DNA of 12,946 bases from Syntrophomonadaceae bacterium (GTDB lineage: Bacteria > Bacillota > Syntrophomonadia > Syntrophomonadales > Syntrophomonadaceae), in NCBI GenBank assembly GCA_028698695.1, contig JAQVWB010000029.1:1-12946 (forward strand), given 5' to 3'. Each line of letters begins with the position of its first letter. Within the stretch, counting starts at the first letter, position 1. A program made the translations under genes and the position numbers. The notes under the pieces were generated by a model. That model had not been told where the DNA came from. It ran no database searches and saw only the letters and a list, made by a program, of their open reading frames with translations. Below, one piece after another: positions 1 to 7,261 of the stretch.

Positions 1-2
1 AT

Positions 3-37
3 ATGAAAAAGCCTTTTTGGCTTTTTCATTTTATTAG
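3..37 (+). terminator. Rho-independent terminator of an upstream gene outside the window
   Basis: A perfect 11-bp stem (3-13 paired with 19-29) closes a five-T loop and is followed by a T-rich run. It presumably ends transcription of a gene to the left of the window. An in-frame ATG at position 3 lies inside the stem, so a longest-ORF call for the next gene would wrongly begin here. Confidence 0.8.
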
Positions 38-58
38 TCGGAAATATCATCCGGCAAC

Positions 59-65
59 AGGGGGG
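59..65 (+). promoter_or_regulatory. Ribosome binding site deciding a GTG start
   Basis: AGGGGGG lies six bases before the GTG at 72. It supports that start over the ATG at 3, which has no ribosome binding site and lies in the upstream terminator stem. Confidence 0.65.
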
Positions 66-71
66 CAGGGT

Positions 72-1037
72 GTGTTTAAGAAACTGCTGATAATTGCATT
101 GGTGATTGGGTTTTTGATAGTTAACTGGGAAGGAGTGGTTTGGGCAGCAGAAAAAAATACCGACAGTAAGCCAATTATTATTGATCGGACGGATTATCCG
201 GTACTTTATATAAGCAGGCCAAATTTACAGGGGGAAGCTGTATGGATTGCCCAAGCCAGACTTCAGGAATTAGGCTTTGAGGTGGAAAAGAATGGCCAAT
301 ATAATCTGTCTACTGCCAGGGCGGTCAGGCTGTTTCAAACTGCTAATGGCTTAAAAGAGGACGGTATAATAAATAAGGAAGTGTGGGAAATGTTACAGCA
401 GGGGCAGGGCGAGGAGGCTTGTCTGGCCGGAGAGCAGAATAATAACGAGACTCATAAGGTGGCCATTGTTATTGATGTGAATGAACGCAGTCTGGTATTA
501 TATGAGGATTATAAGGAAAAGGCCCGCTTTTCGGTAGCTGTAGGGAAATCATCTACTCCTACCCCTCTGGGAGAATGGAAAGTAGTTCATAAATCATTAA
601 ACTGGGGAAATGGATTTGGTACCAGATGGATGGGGTTGAATGTTCCCTGGGGTATTTATGGAATACATGGTACTAATAAGCCAGGTTCGATTGGTTCTTA
701 TGCTTCCCATGGTTGTATACGCATGTTCAACCGTGATGTGGAAAAATTATATCCCATGGTTCCGATGGGGACCACTGTTAAAATCGTCAGGAATGGGAAG
801 ATAGAGGACGGCAATTTTAAACCCGTAGCCATGAAAAAGGGTTCCAGCAGTCAGAAGGTTGTGTTTGTTCAGAGTCGGTTAAACGATTTAGGCATAATCT
901 TTGACCGGGCTGATGGCCGTTATGGAAGCATGACTGAACTGGCGGTGAAGTACTTTCAAGCCTGGCATTTGTTACCTGTAACCGGTGAGATGAATGATGA
1001 AACCTATAAGGCTATGGGTATGATTCCCTCCAGTTGA
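72..1037 (+). CDS. Secreted L,D-transpeptidase (YkuD family) flanked by two peptidoglycan-binding domains
   Basis: The GTG start at 72 gives 321 residues opening with a classical signal peptide: FKK, then a hydrophobic run to about residue 20, with likely cleavage near VWA-AE. The order is a PG_binding_1-like domain (about 55-110), a YkuD catalytic domain (about 127-240) and a second PG_binding_1-like domain (about 258-317). The catalytic signature is visible: His199 in IHGT, then SHGCIR with nucleophile Cys215. The family forms 3-3 peptide cross-links or attaches proteins to peptidoglycan outside the membrane, and in Bacillus a YkuD protein is spore-associated. The gene sits alone between two terminators, so it is probably monocistronic. 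Family assignment is secure; the physiological role (vegetative wall or spore cortex) is unknown. Confidence 0.9.
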   Translation: MFKKLLIIALVIGFLIVNWEGVVWAAEKNTDSKPIIIDRTDYPVLYISRPNLQGEAVWIAQARLQELGFEVEKNGQYNLSTARAVRLFQTANGLKEDGIINKEVWEMLQQGQGEEACLAGEQNNNETHKVAIVIDVNERSLVLYEDYKEKARFSVAVGKSSTPTPLGEWKVVHKSLNWGNGFGTRWMGLNVPWGIYGIHGTNKPGSIGSYASHGCIRMFNRDVEKLYPMVPMGTTVKIVRNGKIEDGNFKPVAMKKGSSSQKVVFVQSRLNDLGIIFDRADGRYGSMTELAVKYFQAWHLLPVTGEMNDETYKAMGMIPSS

Positions 1038-1061
1038 TTTATATAAGCTGAAGTTGATAAT

Positions 1062-1104
1062 ATCAGGCAATCGGTTTGGATCCGGCTGCCTGATTTTTAT
1101 TTTT
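1062..1104 (+). terminator. Rho-independent terminator after the L,D-transpeptidase gene
   Basis: An 8-bp perfect stem, ATCAGGCA (1062-1069) with TGCCTGAT (1087-1094), closes a 17-base loop that contains a small inner CGG/CCG pairing. A TTTTTATTTTT tract follows. The stretch from here to 1308 is AT-rich, with no open frame or RNA gene that I recognise. Confidence 0.75.
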
Positions 1105-1308
1105 GTCAGGTTGTCGGTTTGCAGGTTGTGATACAATTATCCTGTAGTAAATGTAAAATACGTTCTGCGGTTAGACAATAAAACTTTTAACTTATATTTC
1201 GGTATACAAAATATAAACTGTTATATTTATTGTTAGTACAGTATTATTAACTTCTGGAGGTTAGGATATTATCTGCTTCCTCGGGTACAATACGGTGGAG
1301 GTGAATGC

Positions 1309-2652
1309 GTGGCAGTTGAAGATACCAGTTTAAAGGAACTGCTCACTGAGCGTAATTATTCGGAAATACGGGAAGTTTTGTCCCAGTATCAGGTGCCTGA
1401 TATAGCTGATATGTTATTGGAAGTAGACCGTTCAGACCGGGTATTATTGTTTCGTCTGTTACCCCGACCGATATCCTCAGAAGTATTTTCTTATCTTAAA
1501 TCAGAGGATCAGAATGAATTATTAAAGGCGTTGTCAGAAGAAGAAACCCGTAACTTGCTGGTTAATTTGCGTCCTGATGACCGTACCGTATTATTTGAGG
1601 AATTACCGGGACGAGTAACGCAAAAATTACTCAATTTCCTGACTCCGGAAGAATTAAAGCAAACCAGACAGTTGCTGGGTTATCCGGAGGAGAGTGTCGG
1701 CAGGCTCATGACGCCTGATTATGTGGCAGTACGTCCGCAATGGACCGTAAAAGAGGCTCTGGACCATATTCGTTTGAAGTGTAGAAACACCGAGACTTTG
1801 AATTCGGTATATATTACTGACGAGAATTGGCTATTAATAGATACCCTGGACTTACACCGTTTTATACTGGCTTCACCGGAGCACAAAGTTGAGGACTTGA
1901 TGGATAAAACTTTTGTCAGTATAAATGCCTTTGAGGACCGGGAGGCGGCAGTTCATATCCTGCTAAGATATGATGTTATTGCTCTGCCGGTAGTTGATTC
2001 GGATGGGATACTGCTGGGAATAGTCACATTTGACGATGTTATGGACGTTGCTGAGGCTGAGGCAACCGAAGACTTTCATAAGGGAGCAGCAGTCACACCA
2101 TTGAGAACCGGATATCAGGAAAGCAGCATCTGGGAATTATACAGTAAGCGTATTGTATGGCTGCTGACGTTGGTTTTTGTAAATATGATTTCCATGGAGC
2201 TGATGTCCAGCTATGAAGAAGTTTTGACTGCAACTATAGCACTGACCTTTTTTATTCCCATGTTAATTGGCAGTGGGGGTAACGCAGGAGCACAATCAGC
2301 CACGCTTATGGTTCGTGCTCTGGCAACGGGTGATATCGAAACCAACCAATGGCTGGTTACTCTGGGCAAGGAAATGGCTGTAGGAGCATCGCTGGGATTA
2401 ACCATGGGTGCAGTTGGACTTATTCTTGGTTGGTTTAAAGCTGGATGGGATATAGCTTTAATTGTAGGGTTGACCATGGTAGCGGTTGTTATTGTAGCTA
2501 ACTTGATCGGTGTACTGCTGCCTTTTCTGCTGACGCGTTTAAATTTAGACCCGGCTGTAGCCAGCAACCCATTAATTGCATCACTGGCTGACGTAGCCGG
2601 TCTGTTGATTTATTTTATTATTGCTACCTGGATTTTAACCTCGGTATTTTGA
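1309..2652 (+). CDS. mgtE: Magnesium transporter MgtE
   Basis: This 447-residue protein has the full MgtE layout. A helical MgtE_N domain (about 20-125) and two CBS domains (about 130-250), both cytoplasmic, act as the Mg2+-sensing gate. A five-helix membrane domain follows (about 280-447). The pore signature GSGGNAGAQSATLMVRAL is at 321-338. The last helix has SLADVAGLLIYF with Asp428, equivalent to the Mg2+-binding pore Asp of Thermus MgtE. The GTG start at 1309 follows GGAGGTG at 1297-1303 with good spacing, and the length is typical of the family. The gene stands alone and converges on the HMA gene 26 bases away, with no visible terminator hairpin between them. No M-box (ykoK) magnesium riboswitch could be recognised in the 200-base leader. 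Confidence 0.95.
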   Translation: MAVEDTSLKELLTERNYSEIREVLSQYQVPDIADMLLEVDRSDRVLLFRLLPRPISSEVFSYLKSEDQNELLKALSEEETRNLLVNLRPDDRTVLFEELPGRVTQKLLNFLTPEELKQTRQLLGYPEESVGRLMTPDYVAVRPQWTVKEALDHIRLKCRNTETLNSVYITDENWLLIDTLDLHRFILASPEHKVEDLMDKTFVSINAFEDREAAVHILLRYDVIALPVVDSDGILLGIVTFDDVMDVAEAEATEDFHKGAAVTPLRTGYQESSIWELYSKRIVWLLTLVFVNMISMELMSSYEEVLTATIALTFFIPMLIGSGGNAGAQSATLMVRALATGDIETNQWLVTLGKEMAVGASLGLTMGAVGLILGWFKAGWDIALIVGLTMVAVVIVANLIGVLLPFLLTRLNLDPAVASNPLIASLADVAGLLIYFIIATWILTSVF

Positions 2653-2678
2653 AAAGATAGATGGTGGTTTGGAAAAGG

Positions 2679-2894
2679 TTATTCCTGGTCAGTAATAACT
2701 TCAAATCCCAAATCATCTATAGTATTAATAAGGGTAGCCAAATCAATCTGACTCTCATTAAAATCTATCTCCACCCTTCCCTCCTCGTGAAAGGCAATTG
2801 CCCTTTGTACCCCGGTGATACTGTTTAAAGCCGTTTCGATACTCATTTTACAATGCTGACAGCTCATACCGTCTACTTTTAATTGCTTATGCAT
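2679..2894 (-). CDS. copZ: Heavy-metal-associated domain protein, CopZ-like copper chaperone
   Basis: A 71-residue single HMA domain with the metal-binding motif GMSCQHC (Cys12, Cys15) near the N-terminus and the family ending DDLGFEV. Such proteins carry Cu(I) in the cytoplasm to a P-type ATPase or to a copper repressor. The start is ATG at 2894 on the minus strand, with GGGAGGA (2901-2907) six bases upstream. A longer reading from further upstream would add 11 residues without a ribosome binding site. No copA ATPase or csoR repressor is adjacent, so the copper assignment rests on domain similarity. The protein could equally be a detached MerP- or CopA-like domain handling another soft metal. 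Confidence 0.85.
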   Translation of the reverse strand: MHKQLKVDGMSCQHCKMSIETALNSITGVQRAIAFHEEGRVEIDFNESQIDLATLINTIDDLGFEVITDQE

Positions 2895-2977
2895 GGTTAA
2901 TCCTCCCGGTTTATTTTCTAATATCATACCCTAATAAATAATATATTTTAAATGAAACAGATACATTAAAGGAGTAA

Positions 2978-3006
2978 TTTACATTATGATAGAATTAATA
3001 TAAAAA
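2978..3006 (+). promoter_or_regulatory. Possible sigma-A promoter of cheW
   Basis: TTTACA (2978-2983) resembles a -35 box. TATAAA (2999-3004, 15-base spacer) or the T-A-A-A run at 3001-3006 (17-base spacer) could serve as -10. The surroundings are very AT-rich, so a chance match is quite possible. No motif like the flagellar/chemotaxis sigma-D consensus was seen. Confidence 0.3.
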
Positions 3007-3061
3007 GTGAAGAATTTTATCAGAAAATGTCAACAATTAAAAATTGCAGGGAGGGAAATTT

Positions 3062-3535
3062 ATGGCTGATGAAACCCAACTGGTGGTTTTTACTTTAAAA
3101 CAAAACGATGTGATATGTGAATACGGAGTACCGATCACCAAAGTACAGGAAATAATTCCAATGGCTAATCCAACCAAGCTGCCACAGGCACCTGATTTCG
3201 TAGAAGGTATTATAAATTTACGCGGTAGAATAATTCCTATTATTGATTTAAAGAAGCGCTTTGATATGGGTGCCTCCAATATTACCGCCGAGACTCGCAG
3301 TGTGGTCGTTGAAGTTGAAGGGCAAACCGTAGGTATTATTGTTGATGAGGTAAGTGAAGTTTTACGTCTGCCCACTGATAGTATTGAACCACCACCTGTA
3401 ATAATAGGGGGAATTACTTCCGAATACCTGACCGGGGTTGGCAAATTGCAGGATCGGTTATTAATATTGCTGGATATGGATAAAATATTATCTGAACAGG
3501 AAAAAAGTGAGTTGGTTTCAGTAGCCCGGGAGTAA
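3062..3535 (+). CDS. cheW: Chemotaxis coupling protein CheW
   Basis: A 157-residue protein made of a single CheW domain. Family features are visible: the start TQLVVFTLKQNDVICEYGVPITKVQEI, then FVEGIINLRGRIIPIIDLKKRF, VVVEVEGQTVGIIVDEVSEVLRL, and the closing LLILLDMDKIL. CheW is a cytoplasmic adaptor that links methyl-accepting receptors to the CheA kinase. The ATG at 3062 follows GGGAGGG (3049-3055) by six bases; an upstream TTG at 3044 lies before that site and is not the start. Two tandem TAA stops close the frame. No other chemotaxis gene is nearby, and terminator-bounded isolation suggests independent transcription. Length fits CheW rather than CheV, which carries an extra receiver domain. 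Confidence 0.92.
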   Translation: MADETQLVVFTLKQNDVICEYGVPITKVQEIIPMANPTKLPQAPDFVEGIINLRGRIIPIIDLKKRFDMGASNITAETRSVVVEVEGQTVGIIVDEVSEVLRLPTDSIEPPPVIIGGITSEYLTGVGKLQDRLLILLDMDKILSEQEKSELVSVARE

Positions 3536-3550
3536 TAAGTCAATTATATA

Positions 3551-3590
3551 ATGCTCTGATATCATAACTGGTGTCAGAGCATTTTTATTT
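3551..3590 (+). terminator. Rho-independent terminator after cheW
   Basis: A 13-bp stem with two G-U pairs (3551-3563 with 3570-3582) closes a six-base loop, and TTTTATTTT follows directly. It separates cheW from the acpS cluster. Confidence 0.88.
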
Positions 3591-3596
3591 TGGGCG

Positions 3597-3602
3597 TATA
3601 AT
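3597..3602 (+). promoter_or_regulatory. Possible -10 element for the acpS cluster
   Basis: A perfect TATAAT lies 35 bases before the acpS start, directly after the cheW terminator tract. No good -35 box is seen; at 17-bp spacing the position would fall in the descending arm of the terminator (about 3574-3579). The site is therefore either a promoter with a weak -35 or a chance match. Confidence 0.35.
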
Positions 3603-3636
3603 AGGGTAAACTTATAGCATAAGAAGGTGATAGATA

Positions 3637-4011
3637 TTGCTGATAGGAATTGACTTGGTTGATATCAATCGCATAAAGGCGGCGATCGAAAGAACGCCAC
3701 GATTTCTGGAGCGGGTGTTCACTCCTGCTGAGCGGGAGTATTGTCAGCGTAAAACCAATCCTTACCCATCCCTGGCAGTTCGTTTTGCAGCCAAAGAAGC
3801 AGTTAGAAAACTGGGAGAGGAATATTCCAAAGGAATACAATTTCATGATATCGAGATAAAAAATGATGCAGCAGGTCGGCCTTATATTTTATTGCATGGC
3901 CTGGCATGGCAGCGCAGTCAGGAAGGCCGGATTACTATGGATGTCAGTTTATCTCATTCCCGTAACCAGGCCATAGCCACGGTAATAGCTACGAGGGGAG
4001 TGTTGGAATGA
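3637..4011 (+). CDS. acpS: Holo-[acyl-carrier-protein] synthase AcpS
   Basis: AcpS transfers 4'-phosphopantetheine from CoA to acyl carrier protein in fatty acid synthesis. The 124-residue length matches the family. The Mg2+-binding signature is visible: IGIDLVDI with Asp6, and RFAAKEAVRKLG with Glu54. The ending DVSLSHSRNQAIATVIA matches the usual hisser-containing C-terminal strand. The start is TTG at 3637, preceded at six bases by AGGTGAT (3625-3631), and begins exactly where AcpS proteins normally do. The stop overlaps the ATG of the next gene (ATGA), indicating translational coupling. acpS next to the NAD(P)HX repair gene and alr is a familiar Firmicute arrangement. Confidence 0.95.
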   Translation: MLIGIDLVDINRIKAAIERTPRFLERVFTPAEREYCQRKTNPYPSLAVRFAAKEAVRKLGEEYSKGIQFHDIEIKNDAAGRPYILLHGLAWQRSQEGRITMDVSLSHSRNQAIATVIATRGVLE

Positions 4012-5561
4012 AAATCGTAACAGCAGAACAAATGCGGAGCATAGACCGGAAAGCTATTATGGATTATGGTATTCCAGGCATTGTTCTTATGGAGAATGCC
4101 GGAATTCGCACGGTGGAATTAATTGAAGAACTTTTACAAAGTCCCTCAGGCAAACAGATAATTATATTATCAGGTCCGGGTAATAATGGCGGAGATGGCT
4201 TTGTTATAGCCCGTCATCTTATTAACTGTGGGGCGGAGGTTATTTTATTTTTCCGCGGGACCCCTGATCAACTAACTGACGATGCACGGATTAACTATGA
4301 GGTTCTGCTTAAAATGGAAGCTCTTGTTGCCCCATTGCAAACCGAGGAAGACCTTAATCACTTTACCCTGTCTTTACTTACCGGAGATTTATTTGTGGAT
4401 GCCTTATATGGCGCAGGTTTCAAGGGCAGTTTAAATGTTTTTGAAACGCAGATTGCTGCAGTAGTTAACTGGTGCAAACTCCCGGTTGTAGCTGTAGATA
4501 TTCCTTCCGGGGTAGAAGCTGATACCGGCAGAGTTCACGGAGAAGCTATACAGGCTGACTACACGGTTACCTTTGGGCTGCCCAAAATTGGGCTGATTAT
4601 AGAACCGGGCCGGTACTATACCGGTACTTTAAGTGTTGCTGATATATCGTTGCCTCCGGCACTTTTAAATGATAGTGAACTTAAACTAAATCTTATTACT
4701 GATACGATGGTTAAGTCATTTTTAAAGCCCCGCGTGCAGGAATCTCATAAGGGAACTTATGGGCATGTTCTGGTAATTGGTGGTTCAATAGGTCTTACCG
4801 GGGCAGTGATAATGACTTCCTATGCCGCCCTGCGTACAGGAGCAGGATTGGTGACTGCCGCTATGCCCGAGTCTTTGCAACCGGTGGTAGAAACCAGCCT
4901 GGTAGAAGTTATGACCCTTCCATTGGCGGAAAACAGCCAGGGTGCTATTGCTCTGGAAGCTTTGCCGGCTATAGAGAATCTGTTGGGCGTTTCGTCAGTA
5001 TGTGTTATTGGACCGGGCATGTCCCGTTATAATGAAGCCCAGGCTATTGTTCGCTTTGTGTTGGAAAGGTCCGGTATTCCAATAGTAATTGATGCCGACG
5101 GACTTAATGCTTTACAGGGGGACATTGAAGTTCTAAAAGACCGGCAGATCCCGGTAATATTAACTCCCCACCCGGGTGAAATGGCACGCATGACTGGAAA
5201 ACATATTGAGGAGATTCAAGCCAACCGGGTTTCAATAGCAGCAGAATTTGCGCAAAAATGGGGAGTAACCCTGGTACTTAAAGGCAATAAAACCGTAATT
5301 GCTCTTCCTAATGGTGAAGCGTTTATTAATATTACCGGTAATGCAGGTATGGCTACAGCGGGTAGTGGAGATGTTTTAGGAGGAATTATCAGTGGTCTGA
5401 TAGCCCAGGGATTAAATCCACCCCAGGCTGCAATTACCGGTGTTTATCTGCATGGGGTTACCGGGGATCAGGTTGAACAGGTTAAAGGTCAGCGGGGGTT
5501 GATAGCCGGAGATCTTATCCAGACACTGCCCGAAGTATTGAGTCGTTATGAACGGAGTTAA
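4008..5561 (+). CDS. nnr: Bifunctional NAD(P)H-hydrate epimerase / ADP-dependent NAD(P)H-hydrate dehydratase
   Basis: This 517-residue fusion repairs hydrated NADH and NADPH. The N-terminal YjeF_N half (about 1-215) epimerises R-NAD(P)HX and carries the loop GPGNNGGDG at 56-64. The C-terminal ribokinase-like half (about 225-517) dehydrates the S form with ADP. It shows HKGTYGHVLVIGG at its start, DADGLNAL at 362-369, TPHPGEM at 386-392, LKGNKTVIA, and GSGD at 452-455 with the likely catalytic Asp455. All expected motifs are present and the length is typical. The ATG at 4008 overlaps the acpS stop, so the two genes are coupled. Confidence 0.95.
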   Translation: MKIVTAEQMRSIDRKAIMDYGIPGIVLMENAGIRTVELIEELLQSPSGKQIIILSGPGNNGGDGFVIARHLINCGAEVILFFRGTPDQLTDDARINYEVLLKMEALVAPLQTEEDLNHFTLSLLTGDLFVDALYGAGFKGSLNVFETQIAAVVNWCKLPVVAVDIPSGVEADTGRVHGEAIQADYTVTFGLPKIGLIIEPGRYYTGTLSVADISLPPALLNDSELKLNLITDTMVKSFLKPRVQESHKGTYGHVLVIGGSIGLTGAVIMTSYAALRTGAGLVTAAMPESLQPVVETSLVEVMTLPLAENSQGAIALEALPAIENLLGVSSVCVIGPGMSRYNEAQAIVRFVLERSGIPIVIDADGLNALQGDIEVLKDRQIPVILTPHPGEMARMTGKHIEEIQANRVSIAAEFAQKWGVTLVLKGNKTVIALPNGEAFINITGNAGMATAGSGDVLGGIISGLIAQGLNPPQAAITGVYLHGVTGDQVEQVKGQRGLIAGDLIQTLPEVLSRYERS

Positions 5562-5599
5562 TCTTTAAATAAATTATTTAGAAAGAAAGGGGTGCAGTT

Positions 5600-6055
5600 A
5601 TGTTAGCTAAAGATATTATGACCCGGGAGGTAATTACAGTATCAGCCAACGACCAGGTAGAAGAAGTAGCCAGGTTATTAGTGGAAAATAAGATTAGCGG
5701 TATACCGGTTATTGATCATGAGCGTCATGTAATTGGCATTATTACTGAAAAAGATCTTATGGTAAGAGCCAGGGAGTTAAGGGTGCCATTCTATGTAACA
5801 CTATTTGACAGTATTATTTTTCTGGAAAACCCCATACGATTTAATAACGATGTAAAAAAATATACTGCTACCACAGTAAAGGATGCCATGACTACAAAAG
5901 TACAGGTAGTGGAAGAAGATACTCCGATAGGTCTTATCGTAGAAATTATGCAAACCAGAGAAATTAATCGTGTTCCGGTGGTTAGACATGGAAAACTGGT
6001 TGGCATTATAACCCGTAATGATATTTTAAAATCATTGGTAAAAACAAATGGATAA
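5600..6055 (+). CDS. Two-CBS-domain protein, probable adenine-nucleotide sensor
   Basis: A 151-residue soluble protein formed of a CBS pair: CBS1 about 2-57 and CBS2 about 93-148. A roughly 35-residue linker rich in aromatic and hydrophobic residues (VPFYVTLFDSIIFLENP) lies between them. Stand-alone CBS pairs usually bind AMP, ATP or related ligands and regulate a partner, but no catalytic domain or partner can be read from this sequence. The ATG at 5600 follows an AAAGGGG site (5586-5592) at good spacing. The stop overlaps the alr start by eight bases, so the two proteins are made together. Whether the protein regulates alanine racemase is untested inference. Confidence 0.88.
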   Translation: MLAKDIMTREVITVSANDQVEEVARLLVENKISGIPVIDHERHVIGIITEKDLMVRARELRVPFYVTLFDSIIFLENPIRFNNDVKKYTATTVKDAMTTKVQVVEEDTPIGLIVEIMQTREINRVPVVRHGKLVGIITRNDILKSLVKTNG

Positions 6056-7172
6056 TACTCGTCCTACCTGGGCAGAAATAAATTTAGCAGCTGTAAAACA
6101 TAATCTCAACCAGATTCGGAGTTCAGTTGGTGCAACCAGGATTATGGCAGTAGTCAAAGCTAACGCATACGGTCATGGCATAGTGGAAATATCACAATTA
6201 TGTCAGCAGGAAAAAGTGGATTTCTTTGGAGTTGCCACGATTGAAGAGGCCCTGTTACTTAGAGAGTCAGGTATTACTGTACCAATTCTGGTATTAGGTT
6301 CTGTACCGGTAAATAGTATTAGATTATTGGTTGCCAGCGATATTCGTGCTACTGTCTTCAGCGAGTCACTGGCTGTAGAGTTATCCCGCGTTGCTCAGGA
6401 GTTGGCCCGGCCTGCGTATGTACATATAAAAGTAGATACCGGGATGGGCAGATTAGGAGTTATTCCTGGGGATTCGGCCTGGCAGAAGGTAAAGGCTATA
6501 TATGATTTACCTGGAATTGTGACGGAGGGGATCTTTACGCATTTTGCAGCCGCAGATGCGGCTCAGGTTGATTATACACTACAGCAACTGGAAAGCTTTA
6601 AAGCTTTTGTTGATCAGTTGGAGCAAAATGGTATCAGGATTCCAATTCACCATTGTGCCAATAGCGCGGCTATCATGAAATTTCCACAATCGCATATGGA
6701 TATGGTACGGGCAGGGATTTTGTTATATGGGCTATATCCTTCCGAGGAAGTTAAAAAAGAAGCAATTTCGGTTATTCCGGCTATGACTCTCAAGAGTCGG
6801 GTAAGCTATATTAAGACGGTACCTGCCGGTGAAACACTCAGTTATGGTCGCACCTATTGTTGTCCCCAAAATACCAGGGTCGCAACCGTACCTATTGGCT
6901 ACGCTGATGGTTATAGCCGTTCTTTATCAAATCAAGTCCGGGCTGTAATTAAAGGAAAATCAGTTGCACAGATTGGAACCATTTGCATGGATCAATGTTT
7001 ATTTGATGTCAGTCAGGCAGAAGATATACAGGAAGGTGATGAGGTAATATTATTTGGTGGGCCGGAACAGGGAATAACGGCTGATGACCTGGCTAAACTT
7101 TCAGGAACTATTAATTATGAGATTGTATGTGGTATTAGTGCAAGAGTACCCAGAACTTACCATGAAGTATGA
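6048..7172 (+). CDS. alr: Alanine racemase (PLP-dependent)
   Basis: Alr interconverts L- and D-alanine for peptidoglycan synthesis in the cytoplasm. The 374-residue length is typical. The PLP lysine is Lys37 in VVKANAYGHG. The opposing catalytic tyrosine is Tyr266 in LSYGRTY. The substrate-side motif GTICMDQ and the closing NYEIVCGISARVPRTY are also present. The ATG at 6048 lies inside the end of the CBS gene (eight-base overlap) and has no strong site of its own, consistent with coupled translation. The gene lies directly before the EndoAI/EndoA pair, the order known from Bacillus. No terminator is visible after it, so readthrough into the toxin-antitoxin pair is possible. Confidence 0.96.
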   Translation: MDNTRPTWAEINLAAVKHNLNQIRSSVGATRIMAVVKANAYGHGIVEISQLCQQEKVDFFGVATIEEALLLRESGITVPILVLGSVPVNSIRLLVASDIRATVFSESLAVELSRVAQELARPAYVHIKVDTGMGRLGVIPGDSAWQKVKAIYDLPGIVTEGIFTHFAAADAAQVDYTLQQLESFKAFVDQLEQNGIRIPIHHCANSAAIMKFPQSHMDMVRAGILLYGLYPSEEVKKEAISVIPAMTLKSRVSYIKTVPAGETLSYGRTYCCPQNTRVATVPIGYADGYSRSLSNQVRAVIKGKSVAQIGTICMDQCLFDVSQAEDIQEGDEVILFGGPEQGITADDLAKLSGTINYEIVCGISARVPRTYHEV

Positions 7173-7191
7173 CTTGATGTAATTATTGGAT

Positions 7192-7220
7192 TTGCTAGCT
7201 GGCAGGCTTGTCAATATAAT
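7192..7220 (+). promoter_or_regulatory. Sigma-A-type promoter of the ndoAI-ndoA pair
   Basis: TTGCTA (7192-7197, four of six consensus bases) and a perfect TATAAT (7215-7220) are separated by the ideal 17 bases, 42 bases before the antitoxin start. An 8-bp palindrome GATATATC (7222-7229) sits where transcription would begin and could be an operator. Confidence 0.5.
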
Positions 7221-7247
7221 AGATATATCGGTTCTATACTTAAGCTC

Positions 7248-7255
7248 TGGAGGTG
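7248..7255 (+). promoter_or_regulatory. Ribosome binding site deciding the antitoxin TTG start
   Basis: TGGAGGTG lies six bases before the TTG at 7262. The alternative GTG at 7253 is part of this site and so cannot be the start. Confidence 0.75.
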
Positions 7256-7261
7256 CTCAAC

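Noticed and set aside
1105..1308. Possible M-box magnesium riboswitch before mgtE
   Set aside because: The leader is AT-rich and lacks the conserved M-box core segments I know; only weak repeats such as ACTGT/ACAGT (1217-1242) were found.
2968..3003. Tiny leader ORF (ATG at 2986, five codons) before cheW
   Set aside because: AAAGGAG is 11 bases from the ATG and the peptide is too short to judge. The region fits a promoter equally well.
3037..3543. Long minus-strand open frame opposite cheW
   Set aside because: It mirrors the coding strand of a well-recognised CheW. It has no ribosome binding site and no recognisable product.
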